Assembly (NCBI GenBank): GCA_032718475.1
Contig: JAUCBJ010002088.1
Location: 1-60,961, forward strand
Reading direction: 5' to 3'
Length of the DNA stretch: 60,961 bases
Source of the DNA: Nemertoderma westbladi
Taxonomy: Eukaryota; Xenacoelomorpha; Nemertodermatida; Nemertodermatidae
The translations under genes were made by a program, and so were the position numbers. This document shows, in pieces, positions 36,877 to 48,306 of this stretch; position 1 is the first letter of the stretch, and every line of letters starts with the position of its first letter. The notes beneath the pieces are model-generated. The model made no database searches, was not told the origin of the DNA, and was given only the letters and a program-made list of their open reading frames with translations.

Positions 36877-39472
36877 TTAGTAATTCAGCTTGATTTTCAG
36901 AGAAAAGTCTTTCTTACTCTCGAAAACTGGCATCATCTTTTGGCTTCGAAGTCTGTGTTTAACAACACCATGCCGACGTTCAGTTCCTACTACCTTTGTA
37001 GACGCTTTTGAAACCTCTTGCACCATTCTTTCAACATGTTGGGAATGGCACTTGTAGTTTGAGGTGATAGGCTCATCTTTTAGTTCTTCTATCAAATGAT
37101 ATAAGGGTCTCGACTTTATCAGTGGTGGAACATACAACCTTGTATTAGAATCAAGAAGAGCCTCCAAGCATTGCTCTTTGCCAGTTATCTTAGGTATTTG
37201 GTATGTTCTGAGAGAAAGAGGTTCAACTAGTTCTTTAATACGGATTTGGTGAAGGATTTCTCCAGCTCTCTTACGAACACTAACGTCATCATCTGCTAAC
37301 ATGGCTAATATTACACTCTCAGAATGGGCGTAATATCCGCTGTGTTGCAGAACTGGAAGAACAATCAATTTCTCCGAATCGGTTAAATGTTGATTGCACA
37401 ATTTAATAAGCGATAGGTAGTGAACTGATCCATATTCAAGCTGCCAATTATTTCTAACATTAAACCAAATTGGAGCGTAGATATTAATAATATAGCTAAC
37501 GAGACGTTGTAGAGAATATGAAGGATTCAATGTTGCTACATATAAACGGAGAATTCTGGATCCTGTAGTTAACCAACGAGAATGGTTCACTGGCCCTGGT
37601 TTCTTGGAAAGTACATCACTTTGAACACCTGACATGACAACATGACACAAATCGAATAAATATTTCTGGTCTTTGGAGAAATCAGAAGATATTTCATCTG
37701 GAATAGTTGGAAAATTTATGTTGTGGACAGGAACAAATACTACAACATCTAGGGTGTGGCATGATGACAGATTCTTTCCAATCGGTCCAGAAAAACTGTT
37801 GGATGCAGTTGTGGGGCCATCGAGATGATTAATTAAATGTTTCATTGGAAGTTCATTTATATGTATAAAGCATATAGCTCTCTGTAAAGGTCTGTTCAGA
37901 TGTCTTTCTAGTCGGACAATCACACCAGTTTTCCACCCTGTATTGATGTTGGTACTGTCACATCCAACTGAAACAAAATAACACAAACAAACACTGAAAC
38001 ATAAATTATCGTAAATCTAATACGTATCAATATTGAACCATACTAAATCAAAACTATACTAAATCAATACGTATTATAGGTACTAGTAAGTAGATTCCAT
38101 CACACAATTAAAAAAAATTCCGGTAAGTTACATTAAGGTACTTTATAATATCCATTGTGTTCTAGAACAACTTTTATAATTTATTAACTTATTTATGTAA
38201 TGTAATATATTGATTTCTTTTATTTAATTTATATTGATTTATTTATTTATTTATTTAATTTATATTTATTTAATTTAATTTATATTTATTTATATAATTT
38301 ATTAATTAATTTATTTATGTACCCATAATGAAACCATATACTGATGCCAAATAAAGTCACAACTAACCAACAACAAGGTTATCAAATGGTTTCTGTTTCA
38401 CTTCGAAGAAACTTGTGATAGCTCTTGTTATAGCTTCAGAACCACCATCATCAGGTACAACATGCCCAATATATTCTGTTCCTGGCTCTTGGACTAATAC
38501 ATAATGTTCTTCTTTAGAAACCGTGCAAGATTTGAATAGAGTATCATCTTTTCGTCCATCGAAATATAATCCAAAAATTTCATTATTTTCTTCAAAATCA
38601 ACAACTTGTTTTCGAGCTTTCTCCCGCTCTCTTCTCATTTTGCACTTATCGATTACCATATCACTACCGATATCAGCCAAAACAGCGGAACACAATCCTG
38701 CAGATCCCCGATCACTCACACCAAAACGATCAGCAATCATTGAAACATTTGGAAGAGACAATGTCTTTCGTTTGGTACCTGTAGTAACTTTATATTTCAC
38801 AGTTTTATCATTGCCATTTTCTTCATCCAAATCAGCAACATCAACCTCGGTCTCAGACAATGATAAGCTGTTATCAACTTCAACGGTAGTGTCATTCAAA
38901 ACTTCAATTAAATTTTCACCTTTTTTCGTATCACTTCGATTTAAACTTCGAATTCGAGATTCAGTTGCTTTCATATCAATACTGGAAGAAATTACCATCA
39001 ATCTCGTAGACCGCTGATCTGTAATAAAATCGCACTCGTTTGGATGGATTTTATTCCAAGCTTTACAACTGCAGTTCCTCGGAGAACTGCAGTGACAGGT
39101 ACAAATATCAAACAGATTCGTTATCTTGTTTCGATAATCACCAAATCGTTTAGAAACCTCCTCTTTCTCTCGTCGACCAACTGGAATTTGCAGTAAAACT
39201 CGACTTTCATTGTAGAGTTTGTAAATCCGTTCTGCAAGGTTGGTAACAGAAGAAACAGTTGGCAAGCTGGCGTATTTCCATATATCAAGGAGGTCAGCAG
39301 CACAAGATCGACTTGCAATTTTCAAGTTCATTGCACCATTAACATCCTTATTTCTCAGATACAACAAATGTTGCATGCATTCCAAGCCAGTTGGTAATTT
39401 GTTGCCAACAAATTGGTTTGGATAACCAAAAAATTCATCACGGTGACGAAGTAAGGTTGACATAACTAACAC
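36877..39472 (-). CDS. transposase of the long-TIR DNA transposon, two exons
   Basis: Exon 1 (39472-38368; first ATG 39463) encodes MSTLLRHRDEFFGYPNQFVG..., including a Cys cluster (CTCHCSSPRNCSC) and an acidic linker. Exon 2 (37967-36877) starts VGCDSTNINTGWKTGV, with a probable first catalytic Asp, then LPMKHLINHLDGPTT, NHSRWLTTGSRILRLYV and a basic tail. A ~400-base intron (38367-37968) has GT (GTTAGT) and TTGTTTCAG borders, and the joined codons read NLVV-VGCDST without a break. Both exons are open. Multicopy proteins of this type occur in arthropods, cnidarians and other invertebrates. I am sure it is a transposase of that family; I cannot fix the DDE superfamily. Confidence 0.8.
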
Positions 39473-39927
39473 AGTTAAAGTCGGTAGTGTAATACAGTCT
39501 TAACTTTTAGACTTACAGAATTCAAAATATTCAAGAAAAATATAGTACCGGTACGCGATTTGCCTAACTACACTACGGCTGTATTTAATATTATTGCTGT
39601 ACAGCAGTAGCGCAATTTACTGATCTCTACTGGCACCTATTATTTCTTGCATACGTCTACTGTATTTCCAGATACAGTATGGTAACTTGTAGGCTTAGCT
39701 TAACTACGGTACCCTACTGGGCTACTACTCTATGCTGAACTCAGTTCAAATTAGTTTCCACACCAGTGGTGTTTACCGGTGACTAGTAGTTCTAGCATAC
39801 ATTTATGTGTGCAGATACAGTAACTTGTAGTCTTAGCTTAACTACTCTACTCTCTGCTGAACTGCCATATAGCTCTAATTTTTTATTTGGGAACTTTGAT
39901 GTGAAGTGGTATACATATACCAGTCTT
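39473..39927. other. transposon 5' non-coding region
   Basis: Between the first transposase ATG and the right inverted repeat lie about 450 bases with no supported exon. It would hold the promoter; I cannot point to a TATA box with confidence. Confidence 0.4.
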
Positions 39928-40504
39928 ATTATTTACATTGAATTTTTTTCAAGAATATTTCCTTTTTCAGCATCATTGTGGGGAGGTCAGATCATGTTTT
40001 TAGGTAAAATACTCGTTTACATCTGAAAACATAATGTTCTGCGAAGCATATTAACCATAAGAAAACAATTAAATATTAACACCAGTGAGTTTTGTTTCGA
40101 GATCAAAAATTTCAAAATTTTGAAAAACCAAAAACTTTAACTGGCCGGTGGGGGGGTCAAACATCAATATTACTTAAAGATATTTTTTGTGTGTTTTATT
40201 GGGACCTATGTGCCAGTTTTTTTCATACAGAAAAAGTCAAATTCGAAATTTTGGTTTTTTCAACCCAGCCTACTGGGCAAGGACCAAGAAAGACAACGTC
40301 GAGAAAGAATCTCGACGTTAACCTTATATGTATACCCATATTGTAATACGTAATCTTATTTTTAAATTGGTAGTTTTTTTTGTTGCCTGGGGAAAAAGTT
40401 CTATTTTTTTTATTTTAATCGATTATTTTTTGTAATCGATTTATTTGCACTTATTGCATAATCCATTAAAGTTCGTGTTACCAGTAGCAGTACGTAGATA
40501 ACTG

Positions 40505-40660
40505 TAAAAGCTTTTGCGGATATAACCAGTCATTTTCTCCGCAATATACAGTATAGGTGTTTTAGCGGACATAACAAGCCATTTTCTCCGCAATGTACCG
40601 TGTGGGTATTTTAGCGGACATAACAAACCATTTACGCCGCAATGTGCTAATACTCTAAAT
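40505..40660. repeat. three ~52-bp tandem units, unit P
   Basis: Three diverged copies of GCGGACATAACAAGCCATTT plus TCTCCGCAATGTAC... lie next to each other; the same array is in Q at 49509-49664. A 101-codon minus frame over it is repeat-driven. Confidence 0.75.
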
Positions 40661-40735
40661 AGATTGTAGTTCTGATGACGAAATCTGTTAGCTGATTTAC
40701 TGTCGATGTGGAACCTCTCTTTGTTCAGCTCGCTC

Positions 40736-40800
40736 AGCTCAGCCAAACAGAGCGATTTTCATTTTATCTTGTACAGAAAATCGCTCTGATTGGCTGAGCT
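40736..40800. repeat. 24-bp stem inverted repeat (hairpin), unit P
   Basis: AGCTCAGCCAAACAGAGCGA plus TTTT pairs with AAAATCGCTCTGATTGGCTG plus AGCT across 17 bases with one mismatch. Copy in Q at 49740-49804. It may be the terminal repeat of a small foldback or MITE-like insertion that abuts the truncated BEL2 pol. Confidence 0.8.
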
Positions 40801-40857
40801 GATCTGAGCTGAGCTTATAAACGTTTACAGTGTAACTTATGTAAACTACGTAAAACT

Positions 40858-43800
40858 CCCGAGTTATTATCATGTTATGACAATATTCTTAAAGATCAAT
40901 TACGTCGTGATTTTATAGAATTAGTTGAAGTAAATAGTCCTAGTGAGCCTAGTGATATACATTCCGGATCAGTGGTACATTATTTACCACACCGAGGCGT
41001 TCTTAAACCTGAATCATCTACCACGCCATTACGGATTGTATATGATTGCTCATCACGCTCAGCCCCTAATTATCCTAGTTTAAATGATAATCTTTATTCG
41101 GGTCCAGACCTAAATAATTTATTGTGCAATTTGTTATTACGTTTCTGTTTACATCCTTATTGTGCTATAGCTGACATAGAAAAAGCCTTTCTACAAATAG
41201 GCTTAGATCAATCTGATAGCGATTGTACAAGATTTTTATGGATCCAGGATCCATTTGACCCTTTTAGTCAATTAGTGCATATCGTTTTAAAGTTATTTTA
41301 TTCGGAGCTACGTGTAGCCAATTCTTATTGAATGCTACAATAAAATATCACCTCAATAAATATTCTTCAAATATTGCTGAGAAAATAAGCGAAGGTATTT
41401 ATGTTGACAATCTACAGTGTATGGAGCCAACAGAGACAGAATTAATAGATATTTACCGTCAAAGTAAACAAATTTTAACTAAAGGTGGATTTCCATTGCG
41501 ACAATGGGTAACGAATTCCCCAAAATTACAGGAAATCATTGTAACCAATAACGACTGACCTAAAACGTATAAAAGTACTGTTTAAGTTACTTGGTATGTT
41601 GTGGCACATTACTGAAGATAAACTCGGGTTTGTCTCCAATGAAATTATTTCTCCTGATATTATAACAAAGAGAGTGATTGTTAGTTTGTCTGCGAAGGTT
41701 TTTGACCCATATGGTTTTCTACTGCCAATAACAATTCGCTCTCATATTCTTATACAGCAACTTTGGCATTTACAATTAGACTGGGATGCAACCATTCGCA
41801 GCGATTTAGTTTCAGTTTGGAACTTATTACTTACAGACCTAAATGGAGCAGCCATGTTGACAATTCCTAGACAGCTCCCATTGGCTCCAATAATCGACTT
41901 ACACTGCTTTAGTGACGCTTCTAAAAAAGCATTCGGTGCTGTAATTTACATTGTAAATGAAAATGGTTCATTTTTTATTACAGCAAAATCGAGAGTGACT
42001 CCAATTAAACAATCGAAACCTTCTTTACCTAACCTCGAGTTGATAGCTTTTAATATTGGAGCTCGGTTGGTAAATTATATTTCTGATGTGTATTCATCGA
42101 TATTTACTCCACGTTCGTTAAATCTGTGGACTGACAGTCAGTTAGTGCTACATTGGGTGAATAGCACTAAAGTTTTGAAACCTTTCAGAAAAACTCGCGT
42201 AGACGAAATTCACAGGTTGGTACCTATGGCAACCATTCGTTATGTACCTACCAAAGACAATCCTGCAGACTTGTTAACTCGTGTGATTAGTTATTCGCAA
42301 TTTTTAACTTTGAATATTTGGGTAAACGGCCCCGATTGGCTGATTACACCATGTGATTTGGCCCCAACAACCATCATATGGATTTGAACACGAAACTGCG
42401 GGCCTAGTTTCTTCCTCCATACCGGTAGTTGTAGACAGTTTAAGTGAAACTGAAAGTAAAGTTTATCACGTCAATAAACCTATCATCGATATATCAATGT
42501 TTAATAGTTATAACAAACTTATCAACGTTACAGCTTGGGTTATAAAGTTCATTAGTTGTTACAAAATTAAAACGAAAACGACAAATACCTGGAAATCTGG
42601 CAATAAATTGCCATCCTTATCTGTTAGTGATATTAATTCAGCCCAAACTTATTGGTTTCGTCAAGTTCAGTACGAAACATTTTATTCTGAAATACAGCAC
42701 TTAAAGAAACAAGTCGATTCTACCAGGACTACTAAACCCCCTCATTTAATTCGGCAACTAAATTTATTCCTACACAATGGAGTTATTCGGTCCAAAGGTC
42801 GGATCGACCATGCTGACCTTGATTGGACAACGAAATGTCCGATCTTTATTCCGAGTAAACATAAGTTTACTGAGTTACTTATTCTTGAAACTCATAATCG
42901 ATTTTTACACTGTGGTGTTACAGAAACAGTTGTAAACTTGCGACAAGTCTTTTGGATCTCACGTATACGACAACGTGTCAATTCAATACTCCGGCTATGT
43001 GTTTCCTGTCGCCGAGTTCAAGGTCGACCTTACACAACTCCACCAGAACCTCAACTTCCGCCATTCGAGTAAGGATTGCTAATCCATTTCAAGTTTCTGG
43101 TGTCGATTATACGGGATATTTGCTTGTTAAGGAGAACGAATTAATTACTAAGGCTCATATAGCTTTATTCACTTGTATGGCCTCATGAGCCATTCACTTA
43201 GAGGTCGTTAGCGATAACTCTACAACTGAATTCATAATGGAATTGAGACAGTTTATTGGACGTCGAGGCTGCCCTACTCAGTTTATTAGTGATAACACGC
43301 ATCCACTTTCGTTTCTGCTGATATTAATCTACAAGACCTACATTCTGATCCGTCCGTTTGAAGCTACTTGCTTTTACAACGAATTGTGTGGCGTTTCATA
43401 TCTCCATCTAGTCTGTGGATGGGAGGTACATGGGAACGACTCATAAAGATGACCAAGTTAACATTAAAGAAAACTTTAAAGAAATCTTTAGTTTCTATTG
43501 ACCAACTGCGTACAATAGTTGTAGAGATAGAATCTCTTATAAACGATCGGCCATTGACCTACATGAGTTCCGAACCGGATGAAATACTTCCACTAACTCC
43601 CTCTCATTTACTTTATGGAAGAAAACTAAACGGTTTAAATATTATTTCCGATGTTTTAGAACTTATATCTGATCCCTCATACGGAAGCGATGACGAAACA
43701 TATGTTAGGAAACAATATTTACATATTACAACATTGATTAGTAACTTTTGGCGACATTGGAACCAGGAGTACCTGGTAGCACTACGTGAAAGACATCAAT

Positions 43801-44123
43801 ATACAACATCTCTGACTGAAGTCGTTCCAAAATTCGGAGACATTGTTCTAATCGGCAGCGATAACCTTCCTCGGATGCAATGGCCGTTAGGGAGGATTAT
43901 AATGCTCCATCCAGGACAGGATGACTATGTACGTTCCGTTTCATTGAAAACTCGTCATGGTGTTTTGAAACGCCCAGTGAAACGCTCTTATCCATTAGAA
44001 ATTAACCATTCCGAAATGCTAGTTGACAAAAATGGCGATCTTCAAATTCAAAGCACATCGGAATCCACCGACAAGATTTACAGAGAACGAGGAAACGTGC
44101 AACGATCACGCATAAAAATATAG
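40858..44123 (+). pseudogene. BEL2 pol, decayed BEL/Pao polymerase, unit P copy
   Basis: In several shifted frames: CYDNILKDQL...VHYLPHRGVLKPES...LRIVYDCSS (RT), a frameshift near 41280, then NATIKYHL and YVDN at the YxDD box, RT connection and RNase H (FSDASKKAFGAV, WTDSQLVLHWV, PTKDNPADLLTR; 41596-42387), integrase zinc domain (H...H...CVSC; 42353-43072), a frameshift at 43070, VDYTGYLL, an in-frame TGA after TCMAS (43186-43188), a 2-base insertion near 43298, then the C-terminal domain (43368-44123). Gag, protease, LTRs and a leader are missing. It is a different, more AT-rich family than BEL1. Confidence 0.92.
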
Positions 44124-45114
44124 AATCGTGTATTAAAAAATTGTCAAGTGACGATTCAGATAGCGAGGCATAAAATTTAACTAAAAAGTAACAAAATATC
44201 AGTTTACAATAAATTATACATATTTTTATTTAACCCGTTGACAAATATACAGTAGTTAGATATAAATTATTTTTCTATATGTAATTTTTTTTTTTTCGTT
44301 AATAATACAAATTGTTGATTTGTACAGATTTGTAGTGTATGAAAGTTATTAAATTGAAGCATACATACGCATAAAGTTGTCATTGTGTGATATACGGTAT
44401 ATATATTTTTTTGTCATAAATATTTTGTTTTCGGAAATTTTTTTTTCGGTGGTGGAGGATGTAACAAATACAGTATATATTACCACCCTATATAAGGCTC
44501 ATATTATTATAACAAGTACATCTACTACGGTACTGAGAGTTTCAGTGTTTACCATTCAATATTATGTATTACCTTGCCTAAGCTTAATATACTGCTGTAC
44601 TGATCGAGGTCATGTTTTATATATACAGTATATAATATTTCTGTTCTGCCATTCCCGAACATTCAGAACATATAGGAACTGATCTAGGGATATAACTTTT
44701 ATTGACGCAATGGTGGGACTATTTCCGCCATCACAATATATACTCAAATATACTACCCCCCCCCCCCCCATCCCGTCTCAATAGGGCTCCTATCTGTGCC
44801 CCCAGCTCATATCTCCATTACAACCTTTATAAAGTATTAGTTAACATAACCAGGTATTGTATTAGTCAACCAATAAGTAAAGTGATATTAACCTTTATTG
44901 GTGTTACAGTGGATTGTGTGGGCTGTACATCATACAGTAGGGGCCTACCATAATTGATGGTTAGGCCCAATCACGCAATCACCTGCTTTAATTTAGTTGT
45001 TTGTGATTGGTTACAGCCAACAGCTGCTCTGTTACTTAAATTTAAGTAGTATAAGAAGAGCGATGAAAATGTTTCTCCTATCCATTTGTGCCAGCCACTT
45101 CATGTATTTTCAAT
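44124..45114. other. spacer between BEL2 pol and the SGNH-like ORF, unit P
   Basis: About 1 kb AT-rich with a C run (about 44755-44769) and short frames of no recognisable content. No LTR could be identified downstream of pol. Confidence 0.5.
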
Positions 45115-45759
45115 ATGGCAGCTACCCACAAATCGCGTTTTAATCTATCAAACCCTGATTTTACCAAGGTTTGTCCTGTGGGGCACCTCCACGAGGTTGC
45201 CATTGTCGGTTCATCCCACCCGGATCATATCTTTGATTTCATCCAGCGTGAGCCAAACGCTGACAACAACTTTGGGCTCTCCCCGACAGTTGCCAATGTT
45301 CATTTTCAGTGCGGATCGGGTCGTGTATTCGAAACACATAACGCCCAGAACATCATGCACTCATGGGAGTGTAATCCCTGTATCATTGTTTTGATGTTTG
45401 GAGGGAATGAGCTCTGCGATCCTAACAAGACCGTGGAATTTGTTGCTTCTAAACTAAAAACTCTGATATGGGATTACGAGAGCCTGGGTGTTGTTGTTCT
45501 GTGGTTGCATGTGTTTCCACGTTTCATGGCTCGAAATGGGCTTGCGTTGCAGGTGGATTTTGAAGAGAGAAGGGTGGCGTTGAATGCAGAGATGGACTCG
45601 TGGTTGTGTCGGACATCCACTGCCTCCGCTATCGTCCTGCAAGGATGTTTGAACGTGCCGACCAGGGGTGCCCTGGATCATCTGAGTGATATGGGGCAGT
45701 GGAAGCTGTACCATGCCGTCAGGCATGCGCTTCTTACTGCAGTGTGGCGCCTGCAGTAA
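45115..45759 (+). CDS. SGNH-hydrolase-like protein, unit P
   Basis: ATG 45115 (MAATHKSRFNLS), 214 residues, uninterrupted. Block I is VAIVGSSHPDHI (Ser in GxSx form), block III is VLMFGGNEL (Gly-Gly-Asn), and block V is LSDMGQWKLYHAVRHAL (Asp/His region), so all SGNH boxes are traceable; the GDS motif reads GSS. Length fits a single compact SGNH domain. Esterase-like SGNH domains accompany several animal retroelements (including some tyrosine-recombinase elements), where the role is unknown. The two copies (P and Q) differ by a few residues (for example ESLGVV/ASLGAV), both open. More GC-rich than its surroundings. Confidence 0.7.
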   Translation: MAATHKSRFNLSNPDFTKVCPVGHLHEVAIVGSSHPDHIFDFIQREPNADNNFGLSPTVANVHFQCGSGRVFETHNAQNIMHSWECNPCIIVLMFGGNELCDPNKTVEFVASKLKTLIWDYESLGVVVLWLHVFPRFMARNGLALQVDFEERRVALNAEMDSWLCRTSTASAIVLQGCLNVPTRGALDHLSDMGQWKLYHAVRHALLTAVWRLQ

Positions 45760-46776
45760 GATAGCAAACAGGGCCCTCGGGCATTGCATTGCCCCATTAT
45801 TGGGGCATTACTCCTGCCTGCCTGACTCCCTTTGTTACTTTGAAATGGCCTGAATGTGAGGCCTTTCGAAGGATTAATGCAGTATGGTAATTGTACTGTA
45901 AAGGGTTATGATTTTGTTTACTTGTTAAGTATTTCTTAATATTGCTTAAACAAGTAAATATGTGTAAACAAATAAATCAAACATAATATTAGGCATATAC
46001 AATTCTTATTGTAGCCAACATACCACATTTTTATTGGGGTATTTACACTAAGAATACATGCTTGCAATTACCTGCTACACCGGACTGCTTCTAGCTCTAC
46101 AGTATGCATATGATCGTTGAATCTGATGATGTTGATCTCAGTTAAATAGGATTTACCTCAATATTAGTTTATTGTTTTGTTGTATCTCAACAAGACTCTT
46201 TAACCCGATTTTTTTTACTAATCCATTAATATACAGGCGTACAGGTACACGTAGGTGGCGGTGTGAAATTAACACACATTTAACTCAGACCCCCCCCCCC
46301 CCCCCCCCCCCCGCCCGTTTTCTTGACTTCTGGACGTACCGGTACTGTAATAGAGATTTTTCCGTACCGGATATGTGTAATTGATTAATGAAACAATAAT
46401 TGATTAATTTCCCTAAGTTTGAACTATTCTGTTATTTCCTTTTTAGATTGTTGCAATAGCTACCCAATAGCTTATCTTCCAACAATTATACTGACTTGTT
46501 TCCATGGCTAACTATAATCATTTTCAGATTCATCAACATACATTTGATATTTTTAAATTCAATGCTGGTAGGTAAGTGATACCGGTTAGCTAACAGTAAC
46601 TAATCAGAATAAATTAATGTCAGTTTAAATCTCTCTGTCTGTTTTAGTAACTGTTAAATTGTTTTTTGTTGATCTTAACCTGTTTTTATTCCCGATTTAG
46701 GTTTGATATTACATATATCTTACTGTTGTTCGTTTCGGTAACTGTTCGTTTACTACAGAGGTATCAGTCAGTATAG
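45760..46776. other. 3' part of unit P, no gene
   Basis: About 1 kb without a supported gene. It contains a 23-base C run (46290-46312) and a short CTGGTAGGTAAGTGATACC-like segment. It ends at CAGTATAG, where the extra BEL2 fragment begins. Confidence 0.55.
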
Positions 46777-47985
46777 CTTGCGACAAGTCTTTTGGATCTC
46801 ACGTATACGACAACGTGTCAATTCAATACTCCGGCTATGTGTTTCCTGTCGCCGCGTTCAAGGTCGACCTTACACAACTCCACCAGAACCTCAACTTCCG
46901 CCATTTCGAGTAAGGATTGCTAATCCATTTCAAGTTTCTGGTGTCGATTATACGGGATATTTGCTTGTTAAGGAGAACGAATTAATTACTAAGGCTCATA
47001 TAGCTTTATTCACTTGTATGGCCTCATGAGCCATTCAATTAGAGGTCGTTAGCGATAACTCTACAACTGAATTCATAATGGAATTGAGACGGTTTATTGG
47101 ACGTCGAGGCTGCCCTACTCAGCTTATTAGTGATAACGCATCCACTTTCGTTTCTGCTGATATTAATCTACAAGACCTACATTCTGATCCGTCCGTTCGA
47201 AGCTACTTGCTTTTACAACGAATTGTGTGGCGTTTCATATCTCCATCTAGTCTGTGGATGGGAGGTACATGGGAACGACTCGTAAAGATGACCAAGTTAA
47301 CATTAAAGAAAACTTTAAAGAAATCTTTAGTTTCTATTGACCAACTGCGTACAATAGTTGTAGAGATAGAATCTCTTATAAACGATCGGCCATTGACCTA
47401 CATGAGTTCCGAACCAGATGAAATACTTCCACTAACTCCCTCTCATTTACTTTATGGAAGAAAACTAAACGGTTTAAATATTATTTCCGATGTTTTAGAA
47501 CTTATATCTGATCCCTCATACGGAAGCGATGACGAAACATATGTTAGGAAACAATATTTACATATTACAACATTGATTAGTAACTTCTGGCGACATTGGA
47601 ACCAGGAGTACCTGGTAGCACTACGTGAAAGACATCAATATACAACATCTCTGACTGAAGTCGTTCCAAAAGTCGGAGACATTGTTCTAATCGGCAGCGA
47701 TAACCTTCCTCGGATGCAATGGCCGTTAGGGAGGATTATAATGCTCCATCCAGGACAGGATGACTATGTACGTTCCGTTTCATTGAAAACTCGTCATGGT
47801 GTTTTGAAACGCCCAGTGAAACGCTCTTATCCATTAGAAATTAACCATTCCGAAATGCTAGTTGACGAAAATGGCGATCTTCAAAGCACATCGGAATCCA
47901 CCGACAAGATTTACAGAGAACGAGAGAAACGTGCAACGATCACGCATAAAAATATAGAATCGTGTATTAAAAAATTGTCAAGTGA
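46777..47985 (+). pseudogene. extra BEL2 integrase fragment wedged between P and Q
   Basis: Starts abruptly at CTTGCGACAAG, equal to 42937, and ends at AGTGAC, equal to about 44154. It reads LRQVFWISRIRQ...CVSC...VDYTGYLL...TCMAS, then TGA (47027-47029) and a long frame 47078-47998 covering the rest of the integrase core (RRGCPTQLISDN, WMGGTWERL) and C-terminal domain. It lacks the base loss at 43070 and the two-base insertion at 43298 found in P and Q, so it is the least damaged copy, yet shares the TGA. Confidence 0.9.
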
Positions 47986-48306
47986 CTTATACAACTGATC
48001 TACTATACATTTTTTTGATGTCTTCTGCTGCTGCTCTAAAGATGATTTCCATCGTAACAGTTCAGTGGAACTATCCACACTGAACCTTTGATAGTACCTC
48101 TCCCTCTGTAGATTCCCCGTTGTTGTACCTTCTTTAAAGCAATAAGATGGTTCTACAATATTATCCACAATTATTGCATCTTCTTTTGGCTCACTGTCCG
48201 ATTCCAATATGGCACAATTTCGTAGCCATTTTGGATTCGGAGAATTTGCAAAAAGAGTCCTTTTTGCTGAATTTAGAGAAGCAGTAGAATCACATCGATC
48301 TTCCAT
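47911..48306 (-). CDS. unassigned ORF MEDRCDSTASLN, unit Q (fused at the border)
   Basis: Same start as the P copy (one residue differs, Cys for Tyr), but a TAA-to-TCA difference keeps it open through SSLEQQQKTSKKCIVDQLYK. At that point the unit border (47986) adds antisense BEL2 sequence, giving a chimeric tail of about 24 residues. The native continuation is better judged from P. Confidence 0.35.
   Translation of the reverse strand: MEDRCDSTASLNSAKRTLFANSPNPKWLRNCAILESDSEPKEDAIIVDNIVEPSYCFKEGTTTGNLQRERYYQRFSVDSSTELLRWKSSLEQQQKTSKKCIVDQLYKSLDNFLIHDSIFLCVIVARFSRSL

Larger units (their letters stand above)
36191..40272 (-). mobile_element. DNA transposon with ~350-bp inverted repeats and 8-bp target duplication
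   Basis: Termini TAGGCTGGGTTGAAAAAACC ... and its inverse ...GGTTTTTTCAACCCAGCCTA are followed inward by about 350 bp of imperfect inverted repeat (36191-~36548 and ~39928-40272). CTGGGCAA is duplicated on both sides (36183-36190, 40273-40280); unit Q has the single uninterrupted site (49277-49284). The interior encodes a two-exon transposase on minus. An 8-bp duplication is shared by hAT, P, Mutator and a few other superfamilies; the TAG...CTA termini are not the usual hAT ends, so I leave the superfamily open. Confidence 0.92.
34892..46776. repeat. segmental duplication unit P (7.8 kb plus a 4.1-kb insertion)
   Basis: Matches unit Q (47986-55776) at near identity: 34892-36190 equals 47986-49284 (offset 13094) and 40273-46776 equals 49277 onward (offset 9004 over most of it). 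Both carry the same minus ORF, 'ESEPKINGGE' exon, tandem repeats, decayed BEL2 pol and SGNH-like ORF. P contains a DNA transposon that Q lacks. Differences are sparse, so the duplication is recent or represents two haplotypes. Confidence 0.93.

Noticed and set aside
36191-40272. Naming the transposon hAT on the strength of the 8-bp duplication
   Set aside because: Several superfamilies make 8-bp duplications, and the TAG...CTA ends and long inverted repeats are atypical for hAT.
40441-40746. 101-codon minus-strand ORF (and 49445-49750)
   Set aside because: Lies over three tandem 52-bp units; open by repeat structure.
45454-45789. Minus-strand 111-codon frame opposite the SGNH-like ORF
   Set aside because: Antisense shadow of a frame with clear SGNH motifs.
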